Of a DNA stretch of 64,000 bases, positions 63,868 to 64,000 are shown piece by piece. The notes below the pieces were generated by a model, which worked only from the letters and a program-made list of their open reading frames with translations, was not told the origin of the DNA and did no database searches. The translations under genes and the position numbers were made by a program. Position 1 is the first letter of the stretch. Each line of letters opens with the position of its first letter. This DNA comes from an uncultured Phocaeicola sp. (GTDB lineage: Bacteria; Bacteroidota; Bacteroidia; Bacteroidales; Bacteroidaceae), in the NCBI GenBank assembly GCA_944319745.1, contig CALUET010000010.1, forward strand, positions 1-64,000. Reading direction: 5' to 3'.

Positions 63868-64000
63868 TAAAATACTTTCCGATATAATCTGAATAAGAAT
63901 TACTTATTTATCCCCATATGTGGAAAAACACACCGTAGTGTTTTCCTGAAAAGGGCGTGTTGAATAAAACCAATCGTCCTTTTCTTTTCTTTCGCCAGCC

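Overview
The window is chromosomal DNA of a Bacteroidales bacterium, either a Bacteroides-like gut commensal or a near relative; genus cannot be decided from the sequence. The evidence is the repeated Bacteroidetes promoter pattern (-33 TTTG-like, -7 TAnnTTTG) ahead of many genes, a FeoA-FeoB fusion, BACON-type and GH92 lipoproteins with SPII signals, a TonB-dependent receptor with a carboxypeptidase-regulatory-like N-terminus, and families largely confined to the phylum (DUF4286, DUF5683, DUF6057, DUF2023 beside a flavodoxin). About 50 genes are supported. No rRNA, CRISPR array, transposase or phage structural gene was seen.

Left end (1-8.9 kb): an AT-rich accessory stretch with a small serine recombinase preceded by two copies of a palindrome, an orphan lipoprotein, a 193-nt imperfect inverted repeat and about 1.2 kb with no recognisable gene. 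A 120-bp near-copy of the feoAB promoter and start (2968-3087) lies 5.8 kb upstream of the real one (8813-8934), in the same orientation. Between the two copies lie a BACON/LamG-like lipoprotein, a three-gene envelope operon (LPP20-like lipoprotein, DUF5683 protein, transglutaminase-like protein) and a strongly structured RNA of about 290 nt.

Central housekeeping block (8.9-36 kb): feoAB with its small Cys-rich partner, tRNA-Cys, a TPP riboswitch driving thiS-thiE-thiG-thiC-thiH-thiF, a second ThiE/TenI gene on its own promoter, prs, a B12-binding radical SAM protein, a leftward DUF4286-ruvC-ABC ATPase operon, an EamA transporter, an acyl-CoA ligase with a flavoprotein, the AddAB-type helicase-nuclease pair, flavodoxin with DUF2023, and NAD synthetase.

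Right block (36-64 kb): a run of small redox and folding proteins (glutaredoxin-like, CQPC thioredoxin, TIGR04076, FKBP) and a Tat-signal DUF362 protein. A tight operon for mannoside use follows: mannose-6-phosphate isomerase with an extra N-terminal domain, ROK sugar kinase, GH92 lipoprotein and MFS sugar transporter. Together these would release, import, phosphorylate and isomerise mannose to fructose 6-phosphate. Next come a zinc-ribbon coiled-coil protein and Nif3, then a ppk1-ppx polyphosphate operon preceded by a small HicB-like gene, a GxGYxYP/discoidin protein, a TonB receptor with a beta-helix lipoprotein (no SusD), proS, DUF6057, a glycogen branching enzyme, a YhcH-family protein and DUF2461.

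The points most worth a second look are the structured RNA at 8351-8637, the duplicated feoAB promoter, the long inverted repeat at 1606-1798, the P-loop-less kinase-like domain fused to the mannose-6-phosphate isomerase, the TonB/beta-helix pair, and several enzymes lacking family-typical residues (zinc-less ThiF, ROK without its zinc motif, an ABC protein with Asp-Asn in one Walker B). All functions are inferred from sequence recognition only.
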